A stretch of DNA of 24,707 nucleotides from an uncultured Dysgonomonas sp. (GTDB lineage Bacteria; Bacteroidota; Bacteroidia; Bacteroidales; Dysgonomonadaceae). Below the pieces are notes generated by a model. It saw nothing but the letters and a program-made list of their open reading frames with translations, did no database searches and had not been told where the DNA came from. Where the stretch lies: positions 1-24,707 of the forward strand of contig CALNCC010000132.1 in assembly GCA_937875275.1 (NCBI GenBank), written 5' to 3'. This document shows positions 9,153-16,732 of this stretch, piece by piece. Numbering within the stretch: position 1 is the first letter of the stretch; each line of letters begins with the position of its first letter. Position numbers and translations under genes: made by a program.

Positions 9153-9533
9153 ATGGGATTATTTATACAAAAAATAAATATAGTTGTTGACTGTGCCGAT
9201 GCAGCATCGTTAGCTGCTTTTTACAGCAAACTATTAGGGTGGGAATGGACACACCCTTATGCAAATGGATGGGCGGCGATAACATCGCCAACAGGATCGG
9301 TAATGGCATTCCAAGAAATAGAAGGATATACACCTCCTGTTTGGCCTTGGGAGAAAGGAGAACAAGGTCAGATGTTTCATCTCGATTTTTATGTCGAAAA
9401 CTTGGAAGAAGCTGTGAAATATGCAGTCGAATGTGGAGCCGAAGAAGCCAAAGTGCAATATTATCGGACATCTCGCACAATGATTGATCCGGCGGGGCAT
9501 CCATTCTGCTTAGACACCGATGAACAGGAATAA
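9153..9533 (+). CDS. VOC-fold (glyoxalase-like) protein
   Basis: The 126-residue cytoplasmic protein has the two beta-alpha-beta-beta-beta modules of the vicinal oxygen chelate superfamily. The first begins INIVVDCADAASLAAFYSKL and the second begins FHLDFYVENLEEAVKYAVEC, ending DPAGHPFCL. It resembles the Glyoxalase_6 type. Members bind metal or small ligands and include lyases, dioxygenases and resistance proteins; the exact reaction is unknown. The start at 9153 is chosen over an upstream in-frame start at 9120, which would lie inside the esterase gene, because it sits directly after the esterase stop and begins the fold. Tight packing between esterase and GH92 suggests co-transcription with the mannan genes, an unusual partner for them. 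Confidence 0.85.
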   Translation: MGLFIQKINIVVDCADAASLAAFYSKLLGWEWTHPYANGWAAITSPTGSVMAFQEIEGYTPPVWPWEKGEQGQMFHLDFYVENLEEAVKYAVECGAEEAKVQYYRTSRTMIDPAGHPFCLDTDEQE

Positions 9534-9555
9534 ATTATAACTGAAAAAGAAAAAT

Positions 9556-11810
9556 ATGATGATGAAACGATTATTTTTAACTGCATTTATTGCATTATGC
9601 GTATCCATATCTTCGTACTCACAAGCCGACTTGGTGAAATATGTGAACACGCTGCAAGGAACAAACTCGGAGCATGCTCTGACACGAGGTAACACATATC
9701 CTACAACGGCACTTCCGTTTGGGATGCACACATGGTCGGCACAAACCGGAGAGAACGGGAGCGGCTGGAAGTATCAATACAAAAAAGATTCGATACGTGG
9801 ATTTCAACAAGCACACCAATGCAGTTCGTGGACTCGCGACTATGCCGTATATACGTTGATGCCCGTTGTGGGCGAATTGAAAGTCGACCAGTATGACCGT
9901 GCGGCAAAATTCAGCCATGACAATGAAGTTGCAAAACCACATTATTACAGCGTGAAACTGGATAACAATATCAAAGTGGAAATGTCGCCCGTAGAACGAG
10001 GGGCACATTTGCGCTTTGCTTTTCCCGGCAAGCAAGATTCTTATCTTGTTCTCGATGGGTATATCGGAACATCGGGATTGCAGATAGATGTGAAAAATAG
10101 AAAGATAACAGGCTATGTGAGCAATGGTGGCGGAGGATTGGACAAAGGGTTCAAAAACTATTTTGTTATTGCCTTCGACAAACCAATTATCGGATACGGA
10201 ACTTGGAACAATCGCACAAAGGAGGTTAATAAAAATAATCTTACTGATGATGGGCAAGGAGCAAGTGCTTATGTTCAGTTTGCACAAGGAACGACCGTAC
10301 AAGTGAAAACGGCATCGTCGTACATCAGCCCCGAACAAGCCGAGTTGAACCTGAAAAGAGAGCTTGGCAATCACAAAAAGTTAGAGTCTACAAAAGATGC
10401 TGCTTGGAAAACGTGGAACGATCATCTGAACAGAGTATTGGTAGAAGGAGACTCGGAAGATGATAAAGCAACGTTTTATTCATGTTTTTTCCGTGCAAGT
10501 CTTTTCTCTCGTAAGTTTTATGAGTTGAATGAAGACGGCAAACCATATTATCGTAGTCCAAACAATGGCGAAATATATGATGGTTATTTCTATACCGACA
10601 CCGGATTTTGGGATACGTTCAGAGCACAATTTCCTTTATCAAATATCCTTCATCCTACAATGCAAGGGCAATATATGAATGCGCTTGAGGACGTGAAAGA
10701 ACAATACGGATGGTTTGCTTCGTGGTCGTTCCCCAACGAACAGGGAAGTATGATTTTGCTGATGCCTGGGCAAAGGGTATCCGCACATTCGATGCCGAAA
10801 AAGTATTGAAAGACTATTATGATGAAATAACGAACGATGGTCCACGCCGCGCTGCGAATGGACGCGAGGGTTGGAAAGAATATTTCACATTGGGTTACAT
10901 CCCATATCCTGATATACGGGAGTCAACTGCCCGTACATTAGAGTACGCCTACGACGATTTTTGTGGATACCAATTGGCAAAAATGGTTGGAAATGATTTC
11001 TATGCAAACATATTTGGGAAGCAGATGTACAACTACAAAAATATGTATGATTCGCAATCGGGATTTATGAGAGGTCGCCACCGAAATGGAGAATGGATAA
11101 AGAACTTCGACCCTATTGAGTGGGGAGGCCCATATACCGAAGGTTGCGCTTGGCACTATTTGTGGTCTGTGTTCCACGATCCGCAGGGATTGATCGACCT
11201 GATGGGCGGAGATAAGAATTTTGTGACTAAAATGGACTCAGTATTCTCTGTTCCTAATACTTTCAAAGTGGGAACATACGGAGGACTGATACATGAGATG
11301 ACCGAGATGGCGATGGCTAATATGGGACAATATGCACACGGTAATCAGCCGATTCAGCATATGATCTATATGTACAACTATGCCGGCGAACCGTGGAAGG
11401 CTCAGTATTGGGCACGCGAAGTGATGAAACGCCTGTATAGCTATACAGAAGATGGTTATCCGGGCGATGAAGATCAGGGGCAGACATCGTCATGGTATGT
11501 ACTCAGTGCACTCGGATTTTACAGTGTATGTCCGGGAACCGATGAATATGTGATTGGTAGCCCTTTGTTCCGGAAAACGACAATCACAATGGAAGATGGC
11601 AAGAAATTTGTGATCGAAGCCGATAAAAATAGTGGAGAGAATGTGTACATTCAATCAGCTACATTGAACGGAAAATCGTTTGACAAGAACTATATTCAAT
11701 ACAAAGATATCGTGGATGGAGGAACATTGAAATTTGAAATGGGCAATCAGCCAAACAAATCGAGAAACACATCGAAGGAGGCTGCACCATTCTCTGTATC
11801 GAGGCAATAA
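9556..11810 (+). pseudogene. GH92 alpha-mannosidase, disrupted by an internal deletion and frameshift
   Basis: Two overlapping frames together encode one GH92. The first (9556-10809, 417 codons) has a signal peptide and the N-terminal beta-sandwich, and stays in the family alignment up to ...EQGSMI (I400, codon 10753-10755). It then runs 17 unrelated residues to a stop. The second frame picks up at ADAWAKGIRTFD from 10758 and continues to 11810 with the presumed acid (TEGCAWHYLW, Glu codon 11139-11141) and base (GDEDQGQTSSWYV). The GH92 at 4759 has CMIGNPAISVLADA at this place; seven residues plus one base are missing here, which fits a 22-nt deletion. Restored length would be about 758 residues, normal for the family. 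The downstream half has no start of its own near the break. Either a recent pseudogene or an assembly collapse; 22 nt is too long for a simple base-call error. Confidence 0.85.
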
Positions 11811-11815
11811 ATATA

Positions 11816-11876
11816 AAGGGTATTTCTGATTCGAAATTCTAAGAATGACTGTTTTGGATGAATCAGAAATGCCCTT
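11816..11876 (+). terminator. Inverted repeat closing the mannan operon
   Basis: Arms of 17 nt at 11816-11832 and 11860-11876 pair with one mismatch (a possible G-U pair in RNA) around a 27-nt loop that itself holds ATTCT/AAGAAT. It begins 5 nt after the stop of the second GH92 and precedes tilS. The T-tract is weak, so a role as 3' processing or stabilising structure is an alternative to termination. Confidence 0.6.
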
Positions 11877-11907
11877 AGTTTGTCCTATTATTTTCGACAA
11901 ATTCCCT

Positions 11908-11915
11908 TACTTTTG
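11908..11915 (+). promoter_or_regulatory. Candidate -7 box for tilS
   Basis: TACTTTTG matches TAnnTTTG, 27 nt before the tilS ATG. A TTTG at 11879-11882 lies upstream, but its spacing (25 nt) is longer than the usual 19-21, so support is partial. Confidence 0.45.
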
Positions 11916-11942
11916 AGGGACGTAAAAGTTGGTGTATTTATT

Positions 11943-13292
11943 ATGGAAGCAAACAAAACCATTCTCTCTTTGGTACAACAATATATGAATGCGGCGAAAC
12001 TGATGGAGAAAGATTCATCAGTCATTGTTGGGTTTAGTGGTGGTGCTGATTCTGTTGCACTATTGCATATCCTTACTCAACTTGGCTATACATGCGTTGC
12101 TGCACATTGCAATTTTCATTTGCGTGGAGAAGAATCAGTCAGAGATGAAAATTTCGCAAGGGACTTTTGTCTTGGATTGAATATTCCTTTTCATCTGATT
12201 GAATTTCAAACGGAAGAATATGCTAAAGAGAAAAATGTCTCTATTGAAATGGCTGCGCGCGAATTACGCTATACTTGGTTTGAAGAATTAAGTATACAGC
12301 TAGATATACCATATGTCGCAATAGCACATCACAAAGACGATTCGGTGGAAACCGTATTGTTAAATTTGATCAGAGGGACAGGAATCAGAGGTCTGACCGG
12401 AATACCCAATAAAAACAGGAAAATCATAAGACCACTACTCTGTATCAGTAGAGCGCAGGTATTATCATACATAGAAGAAACCGGATTGAACTATGTTGTG
12501 GACAGCACAAATAATGAGGATGAATATACCCGCAACAAGATTCGCCTAAATATTATTCCTTTGTTGGAAACAATAAATCCATCAGTCAAAGAATCTATCA
12601 ATAAAACATCAGAACATTTGCGGCAGGTTTCATCTATTTATATGGAATATATGGATGACGCTAAGAGCAAAATATTCATTGACAATAAAATAAATATCGA
12701 GGAACTGAAAAAATGGGCAGAGCCCGAATCTATATTGTTTGAGATTCTTTCTCCATACGGGTTTAATGGAGATACAGTCATCCAGATGTTTAACTCATTA
12801 GACTCTTTGTCGGGAAAAACATTTTATTCCGACTCATATGTAGCAGTGAAAGACCGAGAGGCTATTATTCTTCAGCAACGAAACAATATTGTACAGTGCA
12901 GTTATCGGATCGATAGTGCGACACAGCAGCTGTCCGAACCTATACAACTGCAAATAGAAAGAATAAATCCGTCAGAGGATTTAAGGATAGAGAAAGATAG
13001 AAACATATCCTATTTTGATGCAGACAAAGTGCAATATCCCTTAATATTGCGTCGTTGGGAGTCCGGAGATTGGTTTATCCCTTTTGGAATGAAAGGACGG
13101 AAAAAAATAAGTGATTATTTCTCTGACAACAAGTTTTCCTTGTTTGACAAACAAAACACATGGATACTTTGTTCCGGGAGCAATGTTCTTTGGATTGTTG
13201 GTCATCGTAGTGATAATCGTTTCAAAATCACGTCTGAAACAGAAGAGGTAATCAGGCTTACATTAAAAAGAAACGAGGCGATCCGACTTTGA
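11943..13292 (+). CDS. tilS: tRNA(Ile)-lysidine synthase
   Basis: The 449-residue protein has the N-type PP-loop SGGADS at residues 32-37 (in VGFSGGADSVALLHIL) and the following AAHCNFHLRGEES and AHHKDDSVETVLLNLIRGTG blocks that define TilS. The enzyme uses ATP and lysine to convert the wobble C34 of the AUA-reading tRNA-Ile to lysidine in the cytoplasm, and is essential in most bacteria. The C-terminal TilS domain is present (RRWESGDWFIPFGMKGRKKISDYF split across about 380-405). The ATG at 11943 is preferred to an upstream in-frame TTG at 11880 because it fits the family N-terminus and follows a candidate -7 box. It appears to be its own transcript, after the operon hairpin and before the repeat element. 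Confidence 0.95.
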   Translation: MEANKTILSLVQQYMNAAKLMEKDSSVIVGFSGGADSVALLHILTQLGYTCVAAHCNFHLRGEESVRDENFARDFCLGLNIPFHLIEFQTEEYAKEKNVSIEMAARELRYTWFEELSIQLDIPYVAIAHHKDDSVETVLLNLIRGTGIRGLTGIPNKNRKIIRPLLCISRAQVLSYIEETGLNYVVDSTNNEDEYTRNKIRLNIIPLLETINPSVKESINKTSEHLRQVSSIYMEYMDDAKSKIFIDNKINIEELKKWAEPESILFEILSPYGFNGDTVIQMFNSLDSLSGKTFYSDSYVAVKDREAIILQQRNNIVQCSYRIDSATQQLSEPIQLQIERINPSEDLRIEKDRNISYFDADKVQYPLILRRWESGDWFIPFGMKGRKKISDYFSDNKFSLFDKQNTWILCSGSNVLWIVGHRSDNRFKITSETEEVIRLTLKRNEAIRL

Positions 13293-13318
13293 GGTACTGG
13301 CTGATTTTTATTTGTTTC

Positions 13319-13583
13319 AAGAGGGACGTTTTCCACCACAGAATGAAGTAATAACGGGCAAGGGATCAGCGGGGATTCTACCGCATAACTCCGTTAGATT
13401 ACGTTTTTTTGCATATTTACGGAATATAGATGAGTGCTGCTTACTGAACCTCGCCTTCAAATACTTATTGTATTGAGCGATACATTGCCATACTTACGAA
13501 ACCTTTTTGATACCTTTGTACCGATTCAGTACAAAGGTATCAAAAAGGTTTCGTAAGTATGGCAATGTTTCATGTCCCCTCTT
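13319..13583. mobile_element. Putative MITE-like or dispersed intergenic element
   Basis: The 323-bp gap between tilS and pyrC holds no convincing gene. Its outer parts carry short imperfect inverted ends: AAGAGGGAC at 13319-13327 and its counterpart GTCCCCTCTT at 13574-13583 (one extra base). Inside lies the perfect palindrome at 13482-13568. Both strands are open over about 150 bp (forward frame to the stop at 13474-13476; reverse frame from about 13488 to 13316) without a plausible start or ribosome site, which could reflect a decayed coding relic or chance. The size and inverted ends resemble a non-autonomous mobile element, but no target-site duplication was identified and copies elsewhere cannot be checked. 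The remaining bases of the gap (13293-13318 and 13584-13615) show nothing definable. Confidence 0.4.
13482..13568. repeat. Perfect 40-bp inverted repeat with 7-nt loop
   Basis: Arms 13482-13521 and 13529-13568 are exact reverse complements over 40 nt, separated by CGATTCA. The pairing ends at T/T on the outside. As RNA it would be an extremely stable hairpin and as DNA a potential cruciform. It is longer and more exact than the factor-independent terminators seen elsewhere in this window and has no U-tract. It lies 197 nt after the tilS stop and 47 nt before the pyrC start. Confidence 0.95.
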
Positions 13584-13615
13584 TGCTTAAAAAACGATAG
13601 AAATAGAATACAGCT

Positions 13616-14959
13616 ATGATATTAATTCACAACGCAACAATTATAAATCGAGGGAAATCTTTTATCGGATCGGTACTTATCGAAAACAATCTGATAGAGA
13701 AAGTATATGACGCCCCGACTTCTGTACCCGAGCAAATAGTAAACAAAGCGCAGATCATCGACGCTTCGGGGCTGTGGCTCATTCCGGGAGTGATAGACGA
13801 TCAGGTACATTTCCGTGAACCGGGGCTTACACATAAGGGCGACATACACTCCGAAAGTCGTGCAGCCATTGCCGGAGGTGTAACCTCATTTATGGATATG
13901 CCCAACACCAATCCGCAGACAACAACAATCGACGAACTGGAGAAGAAGTTTGAGTTGGGAGCAGAGAAGTCTTTTGCCAACTATTCTTTCTATATGGGGG
14001 CAACGAACGACAACCTGCACGAATTGCGAAAGGTGAATAGGAATGAGGTTTGTGGAGTGAAAATATTTATGGGATCATCGACCGGTAATATGCTTGTAGA
14101 CAATAAAAAAGTGTTGCAAGCCATTTTTGCCGAAGTGGATATGCTGATTGCCACACATTGCGAAAGCGAAGAAATCATCCGCAAGAATATAGAACACTAC
14201 AAATCGGTATATGGAGACAATGTGCCGATAGAAGCACATCCGCTGATACGCAGTGCCGAGGCTTGCTATCAATCTTCGTCCGAAGCTGCCGAACTGGCAA
14301 GTAAATACGGCTCGCGTTTACACATTCTGCATCTGTCTACGGCTAAGGAGGTTGGTATATTTGATGTTTGCCCGTTAGCTGAAAAGAAGATAACAGGGGA
14401 GGTCTGTGTTCATCATCTATGGTTTTCCGATGAGGATTATGCCAAATACGGAAACCGTATCAAGTGGAATCCGGCAGTGAAAACGAAGGCCGACCGAGAC
14501 GGGTTGATGCAAGGTTTGTTGTCCGGCAAGCTTGATGTCATAGCAACAGATCATGCTCCGCACTTGTTGTCCGAAAAAGAAGGGGATGCGCTGCATGCTG
14601 CTTCGGGTGGTCCGTTGGTGCAACACTCGTTGCAAGTGATGATGGAACTTGCCAAGAAAGGAACGATAACAAAAGAGCAGGTTGTGGATAAAATGTGCCA
14701 TGCTCCGGCTACGCTTTATCGTATCGACAGAAGGGGATATATAGATGAAGGGTGTTTTGCCGACTTGGTATTACTGAATCCGAACAAGAATTATACTGTC
14801 AGTCAAGAGAATATATTGTATAAATGCGGATGGTCGCCGCTTGAAGGGCAAACGTTCTCGACCAGTGTGGACAAGACCATTTTGAATGGTCGGATAGCTT
14901 TTGATAAAGGAAGTGTAAACGAAAATATAAGAGGAGAGGCTCTCCGGTTCACGTATTGA
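13616..14959 (+). CDS. pyrC: Dihydroorotase
   Basis: The 447-residue enzyme of the amidohydrolase superfamily catalyses reversible cyclisation of carbamoyl-aspartate to dihydroorotate in pyrimidine synthesis. Family blocks: DDQVHFREPGLTHKGD (61-76), SFMDMPNTNPQT (91-102), VKIFMGSSTGN (148-158, with K149 a candidate carboxylated lysine), ATHCESE (H181), LHILHLSTAKE and VIATDHAPH. The canonical first metal motif is HxH; here it reads Q63-V-H65, so the first His is replaced by Gln. I recall the same DDQVHFREPG string in other Bacteroidales dihydroorotases, so this is probably a lineage trait and not inactivation. The start is an ATG. No strong promoter was found directly upstream; the nearest -7-like TACCTTTG is inside the palindrome at 13511-13518. 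Confidence 0.92.
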   Translation: MILIHNATIINRGKSFIGSVLIENNLIEKVYDAPTSVPEQIVNKAQIIDASGLWLIPGVIDDQVHFREPGLTHKGDIHSESRAAIAGGVTSFMDMPNTNPQTTTIDELEKKFELGAEKSFANYSFYMGATNDNLHELRKVNRNEVCGVKIFMGSSTGNMLVDNKKVLQAIFAEVDMLIATHCESEEIIRKNIEHYKSVYGDNVPIEAHPLIRSAEACYQSSSEAAELASKYGSRLHILHLSTAKEVGIFDVCPLAEKKITGEVCVHHLWFSDEDYAKYGNRIKWNPAVKTKADRDGLMQGLLSGKLDVIATDHAPHLLSEKEGDALHAASGGPLVQHSLQVMMELAKKGTITKEQVVDKMCHAPATLYRIDRRGYIDEGCFADLVLLNPNKNYTVSQENILYKCGWSPLEGQTFSTSVDKTILNGRIAFDKGSVNENIRGEALRFTY

Positions 14960-14982
14960 TGAATCCGGAGACGCAAAGCTCC

Positions 14983-15561
14983 TTATTTCTTCCCACCGAA
15001 GGCAAATTCGACAGGGATATATGAAGGCCAGCTAACAGGCACATCTTTTATCATAAAGGTCGGTTTTATTTTCAATGTAACCTTAGATTTGTCCGATCCT
15101 ATCCCGATAAAATTTCGCGCAATATTGGTTACTGCATCTTTCGAGTTGTTGTTCATCAGTTGCATCAAATCGACTCCGATGCTCATCGGTAAAGTTTGGG
15201 TTTTTCCGGCAGCGATATTCATCGTTTGATTTACCGATCCTGACGTAAATTGTATGCCATCGATGCTTAAGATATACTGCATGCCGTTGAATATGGCCTC
15301 AGTCTGATTGGGGTTGTTCACATTCAAATTCAGAGTGAAATTAAGTGGAATACTACTTGCTGTACCAGCCAGTATAGACGTTATTTTGGGGATTGCAGCC
15401 ACAGATATTCCGTTCGACACGTTGATGCCCGAGAGGGTCAGCCCTGAGATGGAATTGTAGCTGTAATTACAGTTCAACATATTGTATGCACCGGTCAACT
15501 CTTTCGACACGTTGCAGGAAAAAACAAATGGAATAAGTAATAGTAAAAGTAATTTTTTCAT
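14983..15561 (-). CDS. LEA type 2-like lipoprotein
   Basis: The 192-residue product begins with a lipoprotein signal MKKLLLLLLIPFVFSC (C16). The mature part is beta-rich and contains LNLNVNNPNQTEAIFNGMQY, the NPN-type core of LEA_2/WHy domains, a fibronectin-like fold found in stress proteins and bacterial lipoproteins of unknown role. No catalytic residues are evident. It is probably anchored in the periplasm or outer membrane. It follows the DUF2027-Smr gene by 14 nt on the same strand, so the two are likely co-transcribed, and it faces pyrC tail to tail with 23 nt between stops and no clear terminator. Specific function unknown. Confidence 0.75.
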   Translation of the reverse strand: MKKLLLLLLIPFVFSCNVSKELTGAYNMLNCNYSYNSISGLTLSGINVSNGISVAAIPKITSILAGTASSIPLNFTLNLNVNNPNQTEAIFNGMQYILSIDGIQFTSGSVNQTMNIAAGKTQTLPMSIGVDLMQLMNNNSKDAVTNIARNFIGIGSDKSKVTLKIKPTFMIKDVPVSWPSYIPVEFAFGGKK

Positions 15562-15575
15562 ATGTTCTGATGATA

Positions 15576-16646
15576 TTATTTTATAGTAATCATAGTTGCC
15601 CCATACCCATATTCACGGAACGAAGCATCTTGCGAATATACTGATTTGTATTTCAATTTCAGCTCTTTAAGGATCGCATTTTTAAGGATTCCGTTTCCTT
15701 TACCGTGAATGAAAACTATTTTCTGTCCTTTCTTTTTCAAGTATTCCGACATCACTTCGTTAAACTTTTCCAACTGGTATTTGAGAATATCAACGGAAGA
15801 TAAGCCGTTTGTATTGTCCAACAGTTCATCTATATGGAGATCAATCTCTAATATTTCGTTTCTCTTTGGTTCTTCATTTCTCTTTGCCGGCTGTATTCTT
15901 TCTCTTCGCGCCTCCTTTTTTTCGGTCATTGCCAATTCTAACTCTTCAGCAGATATTTTCAACTCTTTTTCAGCAAGGTCTTTTCTTACCAACTGATAGA
16001 TGAGAGCGTCTTCGTCGAAATAGTCGTTCTCTTTGAAACTGTGTAACTTGTAAAATTTGACCGTATCTATTCTTAAATCTATGGAAAATGTATTTTTTAG
16101 ACTGAATGGCTTACCCCGTTTGTAGGCAATGAATTGCAGACATACTCTTTCTCGGTCGTTGATGTCTTCACGGGCAAACTCATCTATAAATATCTTGGTG
16201 TTGGGTGTAATTGTTCCGACCTCGCGACTTAGCCATCGGTCATCCGATTTGGTCATATAGTTGTACGACAGCTCGTAGTTACTGTCATTTATCAAAAAAC
16301 ATTCATACGATGTGTTGCTCAGATTTTTTTTGTCGACGGGGAGGTATGCTAAACAAACGGTTATTTGTTCTCCTTCCTTTGTCTCTACACTCATCGGTTC
16401 ATCGGCTTGCCTCTGCATAATGTGCTCTTGACGGCCTTGTTTTTCTTGCTTCGATTGGGATGCCGAGGTTGCCTGAGTTCGCACCTGTATTTCTTTTGCG
16501 GGAGATATAACGACACACTCCCTTATCAATACCGGAATGTCAAATCCATCTTCGTCTTCTATCAATGCTATTTCTTTATTCTGAAACCCTTTTACGATTC
16601 CGCCTCCTGTTGTATTGAGAAAACGTACTTTATCTCCTACCTCCAT
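15576..16646 (-). CDS. DUF2027 and Smr domain protein
   Basis: The 356-residue cytoplasmic protein combines the Bacteroidetes-specific DUF2027 N-terminal region, starting MEVGDKVRFLNTTGGGIVKG, with a C-terminal Smr (small MutS-related) domain from about residue 270. The Smr domain shows the EIDLHIDEL motif and the loop FIHGKGNGILKNAI, matching the HGxGxG signature. Smr domains act as nucleases or nucleic-acid-binding modules, in MutS2-like recombination control or in cleavage of mRNA on collided ribosomes; which applies here is not known. The middle section (about 210-265) is charged and likely helical. The start is an ATG at 16646. It is divergent from queA and leads a two-gene unit with the LEA-type lipoprotein. 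Confidence 0.85.
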   Translation of the reverse strand: MEVGDKVRFLNTTGGGIVKGFQNKEIALIEDEDGFDIPVLIRECVVISPAKEIQVRTQATSASQSKQEKQGRQEHIMQRQADEPMSVETKEGEQITVCLAYLPVDKKNLSNTSYECFLINDSNYELSYNYMTKSDDRWLSREVGTITPNTKIFIDEFAREDINDRERVCLQFIAYKRGKPFSLKNTFSIDLRIDTVKFYKLHSFKENDYFDEDALIYQLVRKDLAEKELKISAEELELAMTEKKEARRERIQPAKRNEEPKRNEILEIDLHIDELLDNTNGLSSVDILKYQLEKFNEVMSEYLKKKGQKIVFIHGKGNGILKNAILKELKLKYKSVYSQDASFREYGYGATMITIK

Positions 16647-16694
16647 TTTCTGTCTTTTTATTGTGTTATAGATTTGGGGTGCTTTTTTATTCTC

Positions 16695-16703
16695 GCAAAG
16701 TTG
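16695..16703 (-). promoter_or_regulatory. Candidate -7 box for the DUF2027-Smr gene
   Basis: The reverse strand reads CAACTTTGC, one base from TAnnTTTGC, 48 nt upstream of the ATG at 16646, with a TTTT stretch about 19 nt further upstream. It is a weak to moderate match. Confidence 0.35.
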
Positions 16704-16705
16704 CT

Positions 16706-16713
16706 TATTTTTG
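16706..16713 (+). promoter_or_regulatory. Candidate -7 box for queA-mltG
   Basis: TATTTTTG matches TAnnTTTG, with a TTTT run about 19 nt upstream at 16683-16686. A transcript from here would begin near 16720, downstream of the first in-frame TTG (16661). This is one reason to prefer the GTG at 16733 as the start of queA. Confidence 0.45.
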
Positions 16714-16732
16714 TTCGATAAAAAAAATCAAC

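Noticed and set aside
10741..10809. Programmed ribosomal frameshift joining the two GH92 frames
   Set aside because: There is no convincing slippery site and downstream structure, and seven conserved residues are missing at the junction, which a frameshift would not explain.
13316..13488. Small genes on both strands in the tilS-pyrC gap
   Set aside because: The open stretches lack plausible starts and ribosome sites, and a run of about 55-60 codons is not unlikely by chance. Kept only as a remark on the repeat element.
13482..13568. Invertible promoter or phase-variable switch
   Set aside because: The spacer between the arms is only 7 nt, far too short to carry a switchable promoter, and no recombinase gene is near.
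14960..14982. GGAG/CTCC hairpin between pyrC and the LEA-type lipoprotein gene as a bidirectional terminator
   Set aside because: The stem is only 4 bp with no T-tract, too weak to support.
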